From positions 124,001 to 188,000 of the forward strand of contig ONOE01000002.1 of assembly GCA_900319365.1 (NCBI GenBank): a stretch of DNA of 64,000 nt, read 5' to 3'. The notes under the pieces were generated by a model, which worked only from the letters and a program-made list of their open reading frames with translations, was not told the DNA's origin and made no database searches. Shown here piece after piece: positions 26,770 through 35,920 of this stretch. Numbering within the stretch: the stretch's first letter is position 1; every line of letters starts with the position of its first letter. This DNA comes from an uncultured bacterium. Lineage in GTDB: Bacteria; Cyanobacteriota; Vampirovibrionia; Gastranaerophilales; Gastranaerophilaceae. Made by a program: the position numbers and the translations under genes.

Positions 26770-27735
26770 ATGAATATAGATAAAACAAAAAAACAATCTG
26801 TAAGAAAAGCTTTTGGCAACACTTTAGCAAAATTAGGAGAAACCGACCCGAACATCGTCGTTTTGGATGCGGATTTATCAAGTTCAACGCAAACAAAGGT
26901 CTTTGCGCAAAAATTTCCCGGTCGCTTTTTTGATTGCGGGATAGCTGAACAAGATATGATTTCAACCGCTGCAGGACTTGCAACTCAAGGCAAAACGGTA
27001 TTTGCTGCGACATTTGCAGTATTCGCATCAGGCAGAGCCTATGATCAGGTAAGAAACGGTGTTTGCTATTCGGATTTAAACGTTAAAATCGTCGGAACGC
27101 ATGGCGGTATAACAGTCGGCGAGGACGGAGCAACCCATCAGGCTCTTGAAGATATAGCCTTGATGAGAGAAATTCCGCACATGACAGTATTGGTTCCCGC
27201 TGATGCAAAAGAGTGCGAAGAAATCGTTAAATATGCCGCAGAAAACAAAGGGCCCATGTACATCAGAATTCCAAGAGGCAACGGCATTGATATATTTAAT
27301 GGAAACTATAAATTTAATATAAGTAAAGCCGTAACGGTTGAAGACGGGCATGACATTACGATATTTTCAAACGGAGATGTTTTGGCAGAATGCATAATGG
27401 CAGCTCATGAATTAAAAGAGCATGGAATTTCTGCAAGAGTAGTAAATGTTCCATGTGTTAAGCCTATTGATGAAACAACTATTATTAATTGTGCCAGGGA
27501 AACTAAATTTGTTGTTACGGTCGAGAACCATTCGACAACCGGCGGATTAGGAAGTGCCGTTTGCGAAATCTTATCACAATATTATCCAACAAAGGTCTAC
27601 AGATTAGGCATGCACGATCAATTCGGACAAAGCGGTAAAGCCGAAGAATTACTTTCATTCTACGGTTTGGATTGTCCTGCTCTTGTAAAAAGAATTTCAG
27701 ACATTTATAAAAAGGAATCAGAAAATAATGATTAA
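26770..27735 (+). CDS. Transketolase, C-terminal subunit
   Basis: 321 residues corresponding to the pyrimidine-binding and C-terminal domains of transketolase, here as a separate polypeptide. Segments VVLDADLSSSTQT, FFDCGIAEQDMISTAAGLA (catalytic Glu), THGGITVGEDGATHQALEDIALMR, VLVPADAKE and MYIRIPRG are characteristic. The N-terminal ThDP-diphosphate-binding half is not adjacent and must be elsewhere. The start is ATG 26770 with GAGG upstream. Its stop overlaps the ftsE start (8 nt), making it the first gene of a run of five. DXS-like enzymes are an alternative, but the length and motifs fit split transketolase. Confidence 0.9.
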   Translation: MNIDKTKKQSVRKAFGNTLAKLGETDPNIVVLDADLSSSTQTKVFAQKFPGRFFDCGIAEQDMISTAAGLATQGKTVFAATFAVFASGRAYDQVRNGVCYSDLNVKIVGTHGGITVGEDGATHQALEDIALMREIPHMTVLVPADAKECEEIVKYAAENKGPMYIRIPRGNGIDIFNGNYKFNISKAVTVEDGHDITIFSNGDVLAECIMAAHELKEHGISARVVNVPCVKPIDETTIINCARETKFVVTVENHSTTGGLGSAVCEILSQYYPTKVYRLGMHDQFGQSGKAEELLSFYGLDCPALVKRISDIYKKESENND

Positions 27736-28405
27736 GCTTAAAAATGTTACTAAGAAGTACAAAAACGACCAATATGCGCTGAAAAACATAGATTTGGAAA
27801 TTAATTCGGGCGAATTTGTTTTCATCGTAGGAGCATCGGGTGCGGGCAAATCAACCTTAATGAAACTTTTATACAGCGAAGAAAAGCCCACAACGGGGGT
27901 TGTTTCTATCGGCGGTATAAATATTGCCAATATTAAAAATAATAAAATCCCAAACCTTAGAAGATGCATGGGCATTGTTTTTCAGGATTATAAACTTTTG
28001 CAAAACCAAACCGTATTTGATAACGTTGCTTATGTAATCAGAACGTTGGGTATAAGCAGCAAAGAGATTAACGCAAGGGTTCAGGGGGCTTTAAGAATTG
28101 TCGGATTATATGACAAAATGAATGCAACGCCATCTGAACTTTCAGGCGGCGAGCAGCAGCGTGTAGGAATTGCAAGAGCAATTGTTAACGGTCCGCCTTT
28201 ACTTATTGCAGACGAACCGACAGGGAATTTGGATCCTCAAAACTCCATGGAAATCATGCAAATTCTGGATCAGATTAATCAAAGAGGAATTACGGTTATT
28301 GTTTCAACGCATGATAATAATATAGTAGATTATTTCAGAAAAAGAGTTGTAAAACTTGATCATGGGGAAATTGTAACCGATAAACAAGCAGGTACTTATG
28401 AATAA
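27728..28405 (+). CDS. ftsE: Cell-division ATP-binding protein FtsE
   Basis: 225 residues, ABC ATPase. Walker [10 protein letters not shown], signature [14 protein letters not shown], Walker [14 protein letters not shown] and the H-loop STHDNN are all intact. FtsE pairs with FtsX to control peptidoglycan amidase activation at the septum through periplasmic EnvC-type M23 proteins; one such protein is encoded at 48532-49701. The gene overlaps transketolase upstream and ftsX downstream by 8 nt each. Confidence 0.96.
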   Translation: MIKLKNVTKKYKNDQYALKNIDLEINSGEFVFIVGASGAGKSTLMKLLYSEEKPTTGVVSIGGINIANIKNNKIPNLRRCMGIVFQDYKLLQNQTVFDNVAYVIRTLGISSKEINARVQGALRIVGLYDKMNATPSELSGGEQQRVGIARAIVNGPPLLIADEPTGNLDPQNSMEIMQILDQINQRGITVIVSTHDNNIVDYFRKRVVKLDHGEIVTDKQAGTYE

Positions 28406-29297
28406 CAATTTGAAATCAAACGTAAAAAAACACATTCCAAAAGATTGGTTGTCAGAGCTGAGAATACTTTTCAGACTGGGAATCCAAACTTGCAGCGACA
28501 TAAAAAGAACGGGCTGGATAAATTTAGTAATTATAACTACAATGGCAGCCATTTTGATGATATTCGGGGCATGCTTTAGGACAGCATTATCCATTTCATC
28601 ATTTTCTAAAGAACTTGGCAATGCTCTTGAAATATCGGTTTATTTAAAAGATTCATCAGACGTTCAGGAGGTTAAAAGCGAAATTTCCACGATTGCGCAT
28701 GTCGAGGCGATTACGGTTATACCGAAAAACGTTTCATGGAATAAATTAAAAAATGAGATGAAGCTGCCTGATATTACAAACCCTTTGCCTGATACATTGC
28801 ATGTAAAAGTAGATAACCCCGAAAACCTTCAGGTCGTATTTGATAACATCAAAAATATCAAATCCGTTGAAGATATGAGTTACGCTAAAGATTTGGCGGC
28901 AAAAATCGAATTGATAAACCATGTCGTAAAAACTATCACGATTGTTGTAATTTTGATTATGGCATTGCTGACAATAACTATTATTAATAATACTATTCAG
29001 CTTGTTATTCAATCAAGAAAAGACGAGATAGAAATTATGAGGCTGATGGGTGTAAGCAACTGGTATATCAGACTTCCGTTTGTTATGCAAGGTGCATTCT
29101 ACGGGTTCACGGGTTCATTACTTGCAGTAATCCCGTTAAATTATATCCAACAGGGACTTTCAAATATTCACAAATTCTTTATGGTTCCGTCGCCTCCGTT
29201 TGCTCAAAACCTTGTAATACTTGTCATGTTTACAATGAGTATACTTTTTGGCGCAATCGGAAGTTATTTATGTATTAAAAAACACGTACAGGTGTAG
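28398..29297 (+). CDS. ftsX: Cell-division protein FtsX
   Basis: 299 residues. It has a cytoplasmic N-tail, a first transmembrane helix (LVIITTMAAILMIFGACF), a periplasmic loop of about 110 residues with the ECD pattern (EISVYLKDSSDVQEV), and three further helices in a FtsX-type C-terminal domain (EIEIMRLMGVSNWYIRLPF). It is the membrane partner of FtsE and overlaps it. The next gene begins 4 nt later. Confidence 0.95.
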   Translation: MNNNLKSNVKKHIPKDWLSELRILFRLGIQTCSDIKRTGWINLVIITTMAAILMIFGACFRTALSISSFSKELGNALEISVYLKDSSDVQEVKSEISTIAHVEAITVIPKNVSWNKLKNEMKLPDITNPLPDTLHVKVDNPENLQVVFDNIKNIKSVEDMSYAKDLAAKIELINHVVKTITIVVILIMALLTITIINNTIQLVIQSRKDEIEIMRLMGVSNWYIRLPFVMQGAFYGFTGSLLAVIPLNYIQQGLSNIHKFFMVPSPPFAQNLVILVMFTMSILFGAIGSYLCIKKHVQV

Positions 29298-29301
29298 TTT
29301 A

Positions 29302-30507
29302 ATGAATGCAAAATTGATACTGATCGGCGAAGATAAGGATTATTTAAAAGAATTTCAAAGTAAATTTAAACTTTTGAGAATGAATGATACCTTTGAGATT
29401 TTTCAGATTGCAGATGTAAAATCCATGCCAAAATCCGCAGAAATTATCTTTATCAATTGCGCAGATTATAATGATGATTCGTTGAGCAAGTTAACAGACA
29501 AATTAACGCAAAATTACCCTGAAGCTAAAATTATACAAATTACCGAAAATTCAGATATTTTATATTACTATAAAAAAGGTGTATATGATTTTATACCCCC
29601 CGAAGTTTCTGGCGCAGATTATTATATATGTATTTTGAATTGCCTCAAATACCAAAGATGCCAAAAAGTTTTAGCAATTAACCGCAGTTTTATTAATACA
29701 ACAAATACAATTCACTACAAAACTGGGCTATATACAAGAAAAGCCTTAAAAGATGCATTTGTTGAACTGGGAGAAAAAGACTTTGTAAAAAACGGAACTT
29801 TTGCGATTTTAACACTGGACGAAACAACTAAAACCAAGGTTTCAACAAACAGACTTGCAGGGGTTTTGAAGAAAAATTTAAGAACAACGGATATTATTGC
29901 TGCAGGAATTGACAAATATTATATAATATTTTGCGACACATCAATTAATAATGCAAAATGCGCCGTTCAAAAAATATCGGATATTATGGGCAGCGATTTT
30001 TCAATAAGGGCAGGGCTTTGCTCTATCGGAATCGATTATTACGATTCTATAGAAACAAGAGCAAGAAACAGCTTGAAATCCGCCATTGTCAAAAATACAA
30101 CTTATGACTGCTTAGATGAACAATTGGAACTTGAGAATTACAATGACGGCAAACATAAATTCAAATTGTTCCAAAAGTCTTATGATAACAAGTTAAACAA
30201 TGTAATTAAGCCTGTCTTTTTCAGGTTTGAAAAGGAATATGGATCTGGGCTTGCAGATGCGCAAATTGTGCAATACACAAACGAAATTGAGAGTATGTTT
30301 TGCATAAAAGGCGAGAAGCTGCAAAGCGAACTGATTTTACAGTATAACGGAATTGCAAAACTTGATTTGACAATTTCGCACAGCGGATTGGAAACTCCTG
30401 AAACCACAAAAATTGAAATTCCGTTAAACAAATTAAATGAAAAAGAACTGACCAAATATTTAAAACAACTTGGTAACGAATACAAAGAGGGGGCAAAAAA
30501 TGCTTGA
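29302..30507 (+). CDS. Pseudo-receiver plus degenerate GGDEF protein
   Basis: 401 residues from ATG 29302 (the frame runs farther upstream into ftsX, which is not plausible). Residues 1-115 look like a response-regulator receiver fold, but the phospho-acceptor region reads IIFINCADYND with no clear Asp at the end of strand 3. Residues about 140-260 follow a GGDEF-domain layout (KTGLYTRKALKDAF, LAGVLKKNLRTTDII). At the catalytic turn AGIDKYYII replaces GGDEFAII, so diguanylate cyclase activity is unlikely. The C-terminal 120 residues are unassigned. It lies directly behind ftsEX and may be a regulator or sensor associated with that complex. Confidence 0.75.
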   Translation: MNAKLILIGEDKDYLKEFQSKFKLLRMNDTFEIFQIADVKSMPKSAEIIFINCADYNDDSLSKLTDKLTQNYPEAKIIQITENSDILYYYKKGVYDFIPPEVSGADYYICILNCLKYQRCQKVLAINRSFINTTNTIHYKTGLYTRKALKDAFVELGEKDFVKNGTFAILTLDETTKTKVSTNRLAGVLKKNLRTTDIIAAGIDKYYIIFCDTSINNAKCAVQKISDIMGSDFSIRAGLCSIGIDYYDSIETRARNSLKSAIVKNTTYDCLDEQLELENYNDGKHKFKLFQKSYDNKLNNVIKPVFFRFEKEYGSGLADAQIVQYTNEIESMFCIKGEKLQSELILQYNGIAKLDLTISHSGLETPETTKIEIPLNKLNEKELTKYLKQLGNEYKEGAKNA

Positions 30508-31042
30508 TACAAATAACAGCATATTATTTATTATAGACATACAGGAAAAACTTACAAAAGCAGGTTTTAAAGGCAAAGATGCCGCACACAATATGGCAAA
30601 AGTTGTAAAAGCCGCACAAATATTAAATATTCCGACTATTGTAACCGAGCAATACCCTAAAGGTCTTGGCACAACCGACGAAGAAATAAAAAATAATCTT
30701 CCCCAACATGCAGTAACGGTTGAAAAGGCTGCATTTTCTGCCATGACAGAGAGCGGAGTTAAAAAATTCTTTGAAGATAAAAAACAAAAACAAATCGTTC
30801 TTGGCGGTATTGAAACGCATATTTGCGTTTTACAAACAGCCATGGAATTAATTCAACAAGGTTATGAAGTCTGTATACTTGAAGATTGCTCATCTTCCCG
30901 CCACGAATATGAACACAATACCGGCATCGAACTTTTAAAACAGGCAGGCGCAAAAATCGTATGTACAGAAATTGTACTGTTTGAATGGCTCAGAACTTCA
31001 AAACACCCCCGCTTTAAAGAAGTACAAGCACTAATCAAATAG
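30500..31042 (+). CDS. Isochorismatase-family cysteine hydrolase
   Basis: 180 residues. The catalytic Asp lies in ILFIIDIQEKL, the Lys region is EKAAFSAMT, and the nucleophile Cys is in GGIETHICVLQTAMEL. The family includes nicotinamidase and isochorismatase-like hydrolases; the short form here matches YcaC/hydrolase-type members, and the substrate is not clear. The start is ATG 30500 with GAGGGGG upstream, overlapping the preceding gene by 8 nt. Its stop codon abuts the stop of the convergent U32 gene without any gap. Confidence 0.88.
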   Translation: MLDTNNSILFIIDIQEKLTKAGFKGKDAAHNMAKVVKAAQILNIPTIVTEQYPKGLGTTDEEIKNNLPQHAVTVEKAAFSAMTESGVKKFFEDKKQKQIVLGGIETHICVLQTAMELIQQGYEVCILEDCSSSRHEYEHNTGIELLKQAGAKIVCTEIVLFEWLRTSKHPRFKEVQALIK

Positions 31043-32833
31043 TTATTTCAACCCGTTCAATACGACCATTTCGCAATTTTTGCAATCAAAACGCAAGGGA
31101 TATTTCTTGCCGTTTTCGTCAACAAGGAAAAGACGTTTGTTGTAATTAACTTTCTTAGAACAAATGTTTGCGCTGTAGCGCAGACAATGTTTACAGCGCA
31201 TAAGTTCTGCTCCTGTATGGATATTGCCCGATTTTTCAAGAGCGGGCTCACTTATTTTACAGCCGCAATTTTCATAAAACTTTAATGCGGATGTATTCAT
31301 TACATTTGCCCTGTAATCAGAAGAAGAATAAGGAAATTTTGCATAAGAAAGAGATTTTTGAACCTTTCTTTGGTAACGGTTTAATCTTTCTTGTGTTAAT
31401 TTTTGTAACAGATTTCTGCGCAGCTCATTTACCTTAGAAACAGGTAAAAACGGTACGGGATCTGTACTTGAGAATATATTTAAAATATAAAAATCGCTGT
31501 CGCCTGTTTTAGAAAACTGTTTAATGTAGCTGTTAAGCATATTTTGAGGATTCTTAGACTGCTCGCTGCTGTCAATTTTGACACTTACCGTAATATTATC
31601 TTCATCAGTTGCTATAATTTTATCTGAATGTATTTCTATATTTACGCCGATTTTGCGAATAGGTGCAGATTTATCCAAGAGCTTTGAATATTCAAAGTCG
31701 TAATTTCTGAATAAAACCGTACCGATAGAGATTTTTGGCATCTTATTAGGGTATATCAAATTACCCTCTGTTCTGTTTATTTTAAAGCCATCTAAACCGT
31801 CTAAACCCGCATAACAGATACCATCTTGAGGATTTAATTTTTTATCCGTTTTTACCTCAATTGAAATTTTATTAACTTTTGTAACTTTTCCGATACATTC
31901 ACCCATAGATTTCGGAGTGAGAAAATTATAGCATTTATTGCGTAAAACCAAGAAATAATCAGTATATTGGCGGTTAAATGTTTTATTAATATCGGGGGTA
32001 AAATCGCAAAAAACTTTTCCTGAAGATGTGCGTTTTGAATACCTTTTCAGCAAGTTATTGTAAAAAAGTACAACATTTTTAACATAATTATTATCTTTTA
32101 AACGCCCCTCAATTTTGAATGAATTAACACCAGCATCAAGCAGCTCTTTAATATGAGGAGATGCATTGAAATCCTTTAAAGATAAGAGATACTTATCTTT
32201 TAACAATATTTTGCCATCTTCATCAATAAGGGAATATTTTTTCCTGCAAGGCTGAGCGCATTTTCCTCTATTTGCCGAGCGCCCGCCATTTGCGAATGAC
32301 ATATAGCATTGACCGCTGTATGATACGCAAAGAGCACCATGAATAAATGTTTCAACCTCACATTCCGTATTTTTGCAAATATTTTTTATTTGGTTTAATG
32401 ATAACTCCCTTGCAAGAATTACCCTTGATGCCCCGACATTATCAAAGAACTTCGCTTTTTCAAGCGATCTGTTATCACATTGCGTACTCATGTGCAGCTG
32501 AATTGGCGCAAGCTTACCCTCAATAGCTTTTTGTAAAATGCCCATATCCTGAACAATTATCGCATCAACGCCGATTTCATAAAGCTTATTTATAAGTTTT
32601 ACCGCATCTTCAAGCTCAGAATCACTCATTATGGTATTTATGGTTACATGAATTTTCACAAAGAATTTATGCGCATATTCCACTAACTTTTTAATATCGT
32701 CAAGACTGTTTGCGGCATTTACTCTTGCGCCAAAGTTGTCGGCACCGATATACACGGCATCAGCGCCGCTGTTTATCGCACAAATACCTGTTTCTAAATC
32801 TTTTGCGGGAGCTAATAATTCAACCTCTTTCAT
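31043..32833 (-). CDS. Peptidase U32-family RNA hydroxylation protein (RlhA/TrhP type)
   Basis: 596 residues. The U32 signature is clear: ETFIHGALCVSYSGQCYMS followed by GRSANRGKCAQPCRKKY, with four conserved Cys. The N-terminus (ELLAPAKDLETGICAINSGADAVYIG) is typical. Despite the peptidase name, characterised bacterial members (RlhA, TrhP) introduce hydroxyl groups into 23S rRNA or tRNA, with an Fe-S cluster bound by these Cys. The C-terminal region contains further Cys clusters (CGCK, CKHC, CKNC). Length and C-terminal extension fit the RlhA side. Monocistronic and divergent from rimO. Confidence 0.88.
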   Translation of the reverse strand: MKEVELLAPAKDLETGICAINSGADAVYIGADNFGARVNAANSLDDIKKLVEYAHKFFVKIHVTINTIMSDSELEDAVKLINKLYEIGVDAIIVQDMGILQKAIEGKLAPIQLHMSTQCDNRSLEKAKFFDNVGASRVILARELSLNQIKNICKNTECEVETFIHGALCVSYSGQCYMSFANGGRSANRGKCAQPCRKKYSLIDEDGKILLKDKYLLSLKDFNASPHIKELLDAGVNSFKIEGRLKDNNYVKNVVLFYNNLLKRYSKRTSSGKVFCDFTPDINKTFNRQYTDYFLVLRNKCYNFLTPKSMGECIGKVTKVNKISIEVKTDKKLNPQDGICYAGLDGLDGFKINRTEGNLIYPNKMPKISIGTVLFRNYDFEYSKLLDKSAPIRKIGVNIEIHSDKIIATDEDNITVSVKIDSSEQSKNPQNMLNSYIKQFSKTGDSDFYILNIFSSTDPVPFLPVSKVNELRRNLLQKLTQERLNRYQRKVQKSLSYAKFPYSSSDYRANVMNTSALKFYENCGCKISEPALEKSGNIHTGAELMRCKHCLRYSANICSKKVNYNKRLFLVDENGKKYPLRFDCKNCEMVVLNGLK

Positions 32834-32917
32834 AGAAGTATTGTATTACAAAAGTTTCGCTTATTCACATATTGTAATAAATTATAAGAAATAAGATATT
32901 AATGCTAAAATAGACCT

Positions 32918-34225
32918 ATGAAAATTGCATTAATAAATCACGGCTGCGCAAAAAATCTTGTTGATTCAGAGCTTATGCTCGGTACGCTTGATAAATACGG
33001 ATATAAAATAACCTTAGATGAAAACGATGCGGATATCGTTATTATTAACACTTGCTCTTTTATTCACGATGCGGAAAAAGAATCGGTTGACAGCATATTA
33101 GAAATGATAAACGAGGGTAAAAAGGTAATTGTAGCAGGCTGTCTGCCACAAAAATATAAAGACGAATTAAAACAGGCAATTCCCGAGATCTCGGGAATGA
33201 TAGGTTCTACAAAACCCGCAGATATTATAAAAATTTTAAATAATATCCGCTCTCAAAACGGCGAAGACGAGATAATTCAAGATGTTCCGAAATATGAATA
33301 TCCTGAAGATGTTGAGCGCCAGCAAATTACGGTCGGCGCAAGCTCTTACATCAAAATAGGCGACGGCTGCAACTACGAATGCGGATACTGCATTATCCCA
33401 AAACTTCGAGGGAAATATGTTTCCCGACCGGTTGAAAATATCGTTAACGAAGCAAAAAATCTTGCAAAGAAAGGAGTCGCAGAAATTGTCCTTATTGCGC
33501 AAGACACTTCATCTTACGGGATAGATTTATACGGACATCAGGCTTTACCCAAACTTTTGGAAGAATTAAACAAAATTGACGGAATAAGCTGGATTAGAAT
33601 AATGTATGCCTACCCGACAATGATGACAGACGAACTTATCAATGCTATTGCAAAGCTCGAAAAGGTAGTAAAATATATAGATATACCGCTTCAACATTCT
33701 CATCCGAGAGTTCTAAAATCAATGAAACGTCCAGTTATGGATTATGAAAAATTAATTGAAAAATTCCGCAAAATGATACCGGGCGTTGCGATTAGGACTT
33801 CTTTAATTGTCGGATATCCGCAAGAGACAGATGAAGAATTTGAACATTTATGTAAATTTGTTAAGAATGTAAAGTTTGACAGAATGGGCGCATTTGAATA
33901 TTCAAGAGAAAAAGGCACGTATTCAGACGGTTTAAAGCCGCAAATCAGCGCAAAAGTTAAACATCAAAGATATAAAAAATTGATGCAAATTCAAAAAGAA
34001 ATCTCTTACAAAAACAACCAAAAATATATAGATAAGACCTTAAAATGTATCGTAGAGGGATATAATGATGACGGTACGGTTATTTTAAGATCGGAACATG
34101 ATGCGCCCGAAGTCGACGGACTGGTTTATGCTAAAACGGATGCGCCCGTTGTTCCCGGTGATATCGAGAATGTCAAAATTACAAAAGCAGATGAATACGA
34201 TTTATATGGAATTATAGAGGGTTAA
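32918..34225 (+). CDS. rimO: Ribosomal protein S12 methylthiotransferase
   Basis: 435 residues. The N-terminal MTTase domain has three Cys (HGC10AKNLVDSE, NTCSF, AGCLPQ) binding the auxiliary cluster. The radical SAM motif is GCNYECGYCIIPKLRGK (CxxxCxxC). A C-terminal TRAM-like domain follows. It adds a methylthio group to Asp of the S12 loop, present in the rpsL product here (KDLPGVRYH). The Shine-Dalgarno is weak. MiaB is the main alternative, but the N-terminus and lack of a MiaB-type GCNNFCTYC pattern favour RimO. Confidence 0.93.
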   Translation: MKIALINHGCAKNLVDSELMLGTLDKYGYKITLDENDADIVIINTCSFIHDAEKESVDSILEMINEGKKVIVAGCLPQKYKDELKQAIPEISGMIGSTKPADIIKILNNIRSQNGEDEIIQDVPKYEYPEDVERQQITVGASSYIKIGDGCNYECGYCIIPKLRGKYVSRPVENIVNEAKNLAKKGVAEIVLIAQDTSSYGIDLYGHQALPKLLEELNKIDGISWIRIMYAYPTMMTDELINAIAKLEKVVKYIDIPLQHSHPRVLKSMKRPVMDYEKLIEKFRKMIPGVAIRTSLIVGYPQETDEEFEHLCKFVKNVKFDRMGAFEYSREKGTYSDGLKPQISAKVKHQRYKKLMQIQKEISYKNNQKYIDKTLKCIVEGYNDDGTVILRSEHDAPEVDGLVYAKTDAPVVPGDIENVKITKADEYDLYGIIEG

Positions 34226-34228
34226 TAA

Positions 34229-35686
34229 ATGGAATATGTAGAGAATAAAGAGCTGGAAGAAAAAGAAACCAAAAGCATTTTTACGGATATGCTTAAATAT
34301 TCTCCGTCAAAGATATGCGGAATGTTCGGCAATGTAATTACTTTGCCGATTTATACAAACTTATTTTCAACGGAGCAGTACGGATTGTACACGGTATCAA
34401 TCGCAATGCTCTCATTCTTGTGTATTATATTTTCCGATTGGGTAGGATTGGCAGGTTTGAGATTTTTCAGACTTCACCAGTTGGAAAAAGATTTGCCCAA
34501 ATATTTGACGACTCTTGTTATGATTTTGACAATCAATATGGTGCTTATGTTCGGGCTGTCATTTTTGTGCCGACATGCGATGTATTCATTCTTTCATGTT
34601 CCGTTTAAATACTTTCTTGCGGTGCTTGTTTTAATCATTCCAGTTGCAATAAGAGCACTATTACAGCAAATTTTAAGAGCTCAACTAAAATCTATTTCAT
34701 ATTCAATTGCGACAATTTTAAATCAATTCGTAACAATCGGGTTGACAGTATTTTTTGCAAAATTCTTCCATTTAGGAGCAGCCTCAATCCTTTTAGGTAT
34801 GGGCGTTGCAATTACGCTAATTGATATTTTGTTATTGTATCAATGCGATATATTAAAAGTGTTTAAATTCCAAAAAGTCGAATGGAAATTTATTGTACCG
34901 ATTATTAAATACGGGATTCCCGTTGCAGCGACTTCTCTTAGCGCATGGATAATTTCACAGAGCAACAAAATTATCATGGGCGGGATAAACGGTTTTACAA
35001 AAGCCGCATTTGTCGGGGTCGGATATGGTTTAACAATGCCTATTCTAATGCCTTTATTTGCTATGATTACGGTTGCAGCAATCCCGAGAATCATTAACAT
35101 GTACGAAGCAAAAATTGATGTACGACCGATTATCACAAGGATTATGGGGTATTATATTTTACTTGCCCTGCCTTTAATTGCAATAATGTCATTATATAGC
35201 ATGGATTTTACGGTTTTATTAAAAACCAATGCAAAATTCTATGAGGCAAGCGTACTTGTACCGTGGTTCTCATTCGGGGTATTCTTCTTAGGTTTGACGG
35301 ATTATACGACATTGCAGTATCACCTTGCAAACAGAACGGATTTAGAGTTTATTATTAAACTTGTTTCAGGTGTAATCGGTGTTGTTTTAAACCTTGTATT
35401 GATTTTAAAAATGGGCTTAATCGGTGCGGGAATTGCAACATTCAGCGCAAACTTTATATACTTCCTGTTGTCTGTAATAGTTGTATTACCTGATTTTCAT
35501 TTAAAACTTCCAAAACATACGTTGCTTAGAATTTTATTTGCCGCAATACCTACCGCAATACTGTTTGTACTTTTCAAAACAAGCGCAATAAGCCTTGCAG
35601 GCGGTGCACAATTCTTTGTAGTATTGTTCACGTTCTATATAATTTACACGCTGTTAAAATTGAAATTGTATAAAACCGCAGACTAA
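34229..35686 (+). CDS. Polysaccharide flippase, MOP superfamily (Wzx/MurJ-like)
   Basis: 485 residues with about 13-14 transmembrane helices and the MOP-family N-terminal pattern (SPSKICGMFGNVITLPIYTNLFSTEQYGLYTVSIAM). Such proteins flip undecaprenyl-linked oligosaccharides across the inner membrane. The gene starts 3 nt after the rimO stop with GAGG upstream, so it is probably co-transcribed. With wecB and the hexomutase it suggests surface polysaccharide synthesis, but no glycosyltransferase is nearby. Confidence 0.9.
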   Translation: MEYVENKELEEKETKSIFTDMLKYSPSKICGMFGNVITLPIYTNLFSTEQYGLYTVSIAMLSFLCIIFSDWVGLAGLRFFRLHQLEKDLPKYLTTLVMILTINMVLMFGLSFLCRHAMYSFFHVPFKYFLAVLVLIIPVAIRALLQQILRAQLKSISYSIATILNQFVTIGLTVFFAKFFHLGAASILLGMGVAITLIDILLLYQCDILKVFKFQKVEWKFIVPIIKYGIPVAATSLSAWIISQSNKIIMGGINGFTKAAFVGVGYGLTMPILMPLFAMITVAAIPRIINMYEAKIDVRPIITRIMGYYILLALPLIAIMSLYSMDFTVLLKTNAKFYEASVLVPWFSFGVFFLGLTDYTTLQYHLANRTDLEFIIKLVSGVIGVVLNLVLILKMGLIGAGIATFSANFIYFLLSVIVVLPDFHLKLPKHTLLRILFAAIPTAILFVLFKTSAISLAGGAQFFVVLFTFYIIYTLLKLKLYKTAD

Positions 35687-35920
35687 AAAAATAACAATAT
35701 TTTGCAGGATATGCGTACTTGCCAAGCATCAAGATTAACAAAAGTTAACATAAGCGCCAAAAGTAGCAAAATTAAATCTTTACGGACTTGATATGTATGA
35801 TTTGAAGCATGCAATATGCTTAAAAAACAGTAACATTTTAAGTTAAATTGTTATGCTCTTGATAGTATAAAGATATATAAAATATTTCTAAAAAGATATA
35901 CGGAAAGGACACGAAACACT

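Noticed and set aside
31040..31045. Zero-gap convergent gene end between the hydrolase and U32 genes
   Set aside because: Stops abut, but in such dense DNA this is not remarkable; no overlapping regulatory structure was seen.
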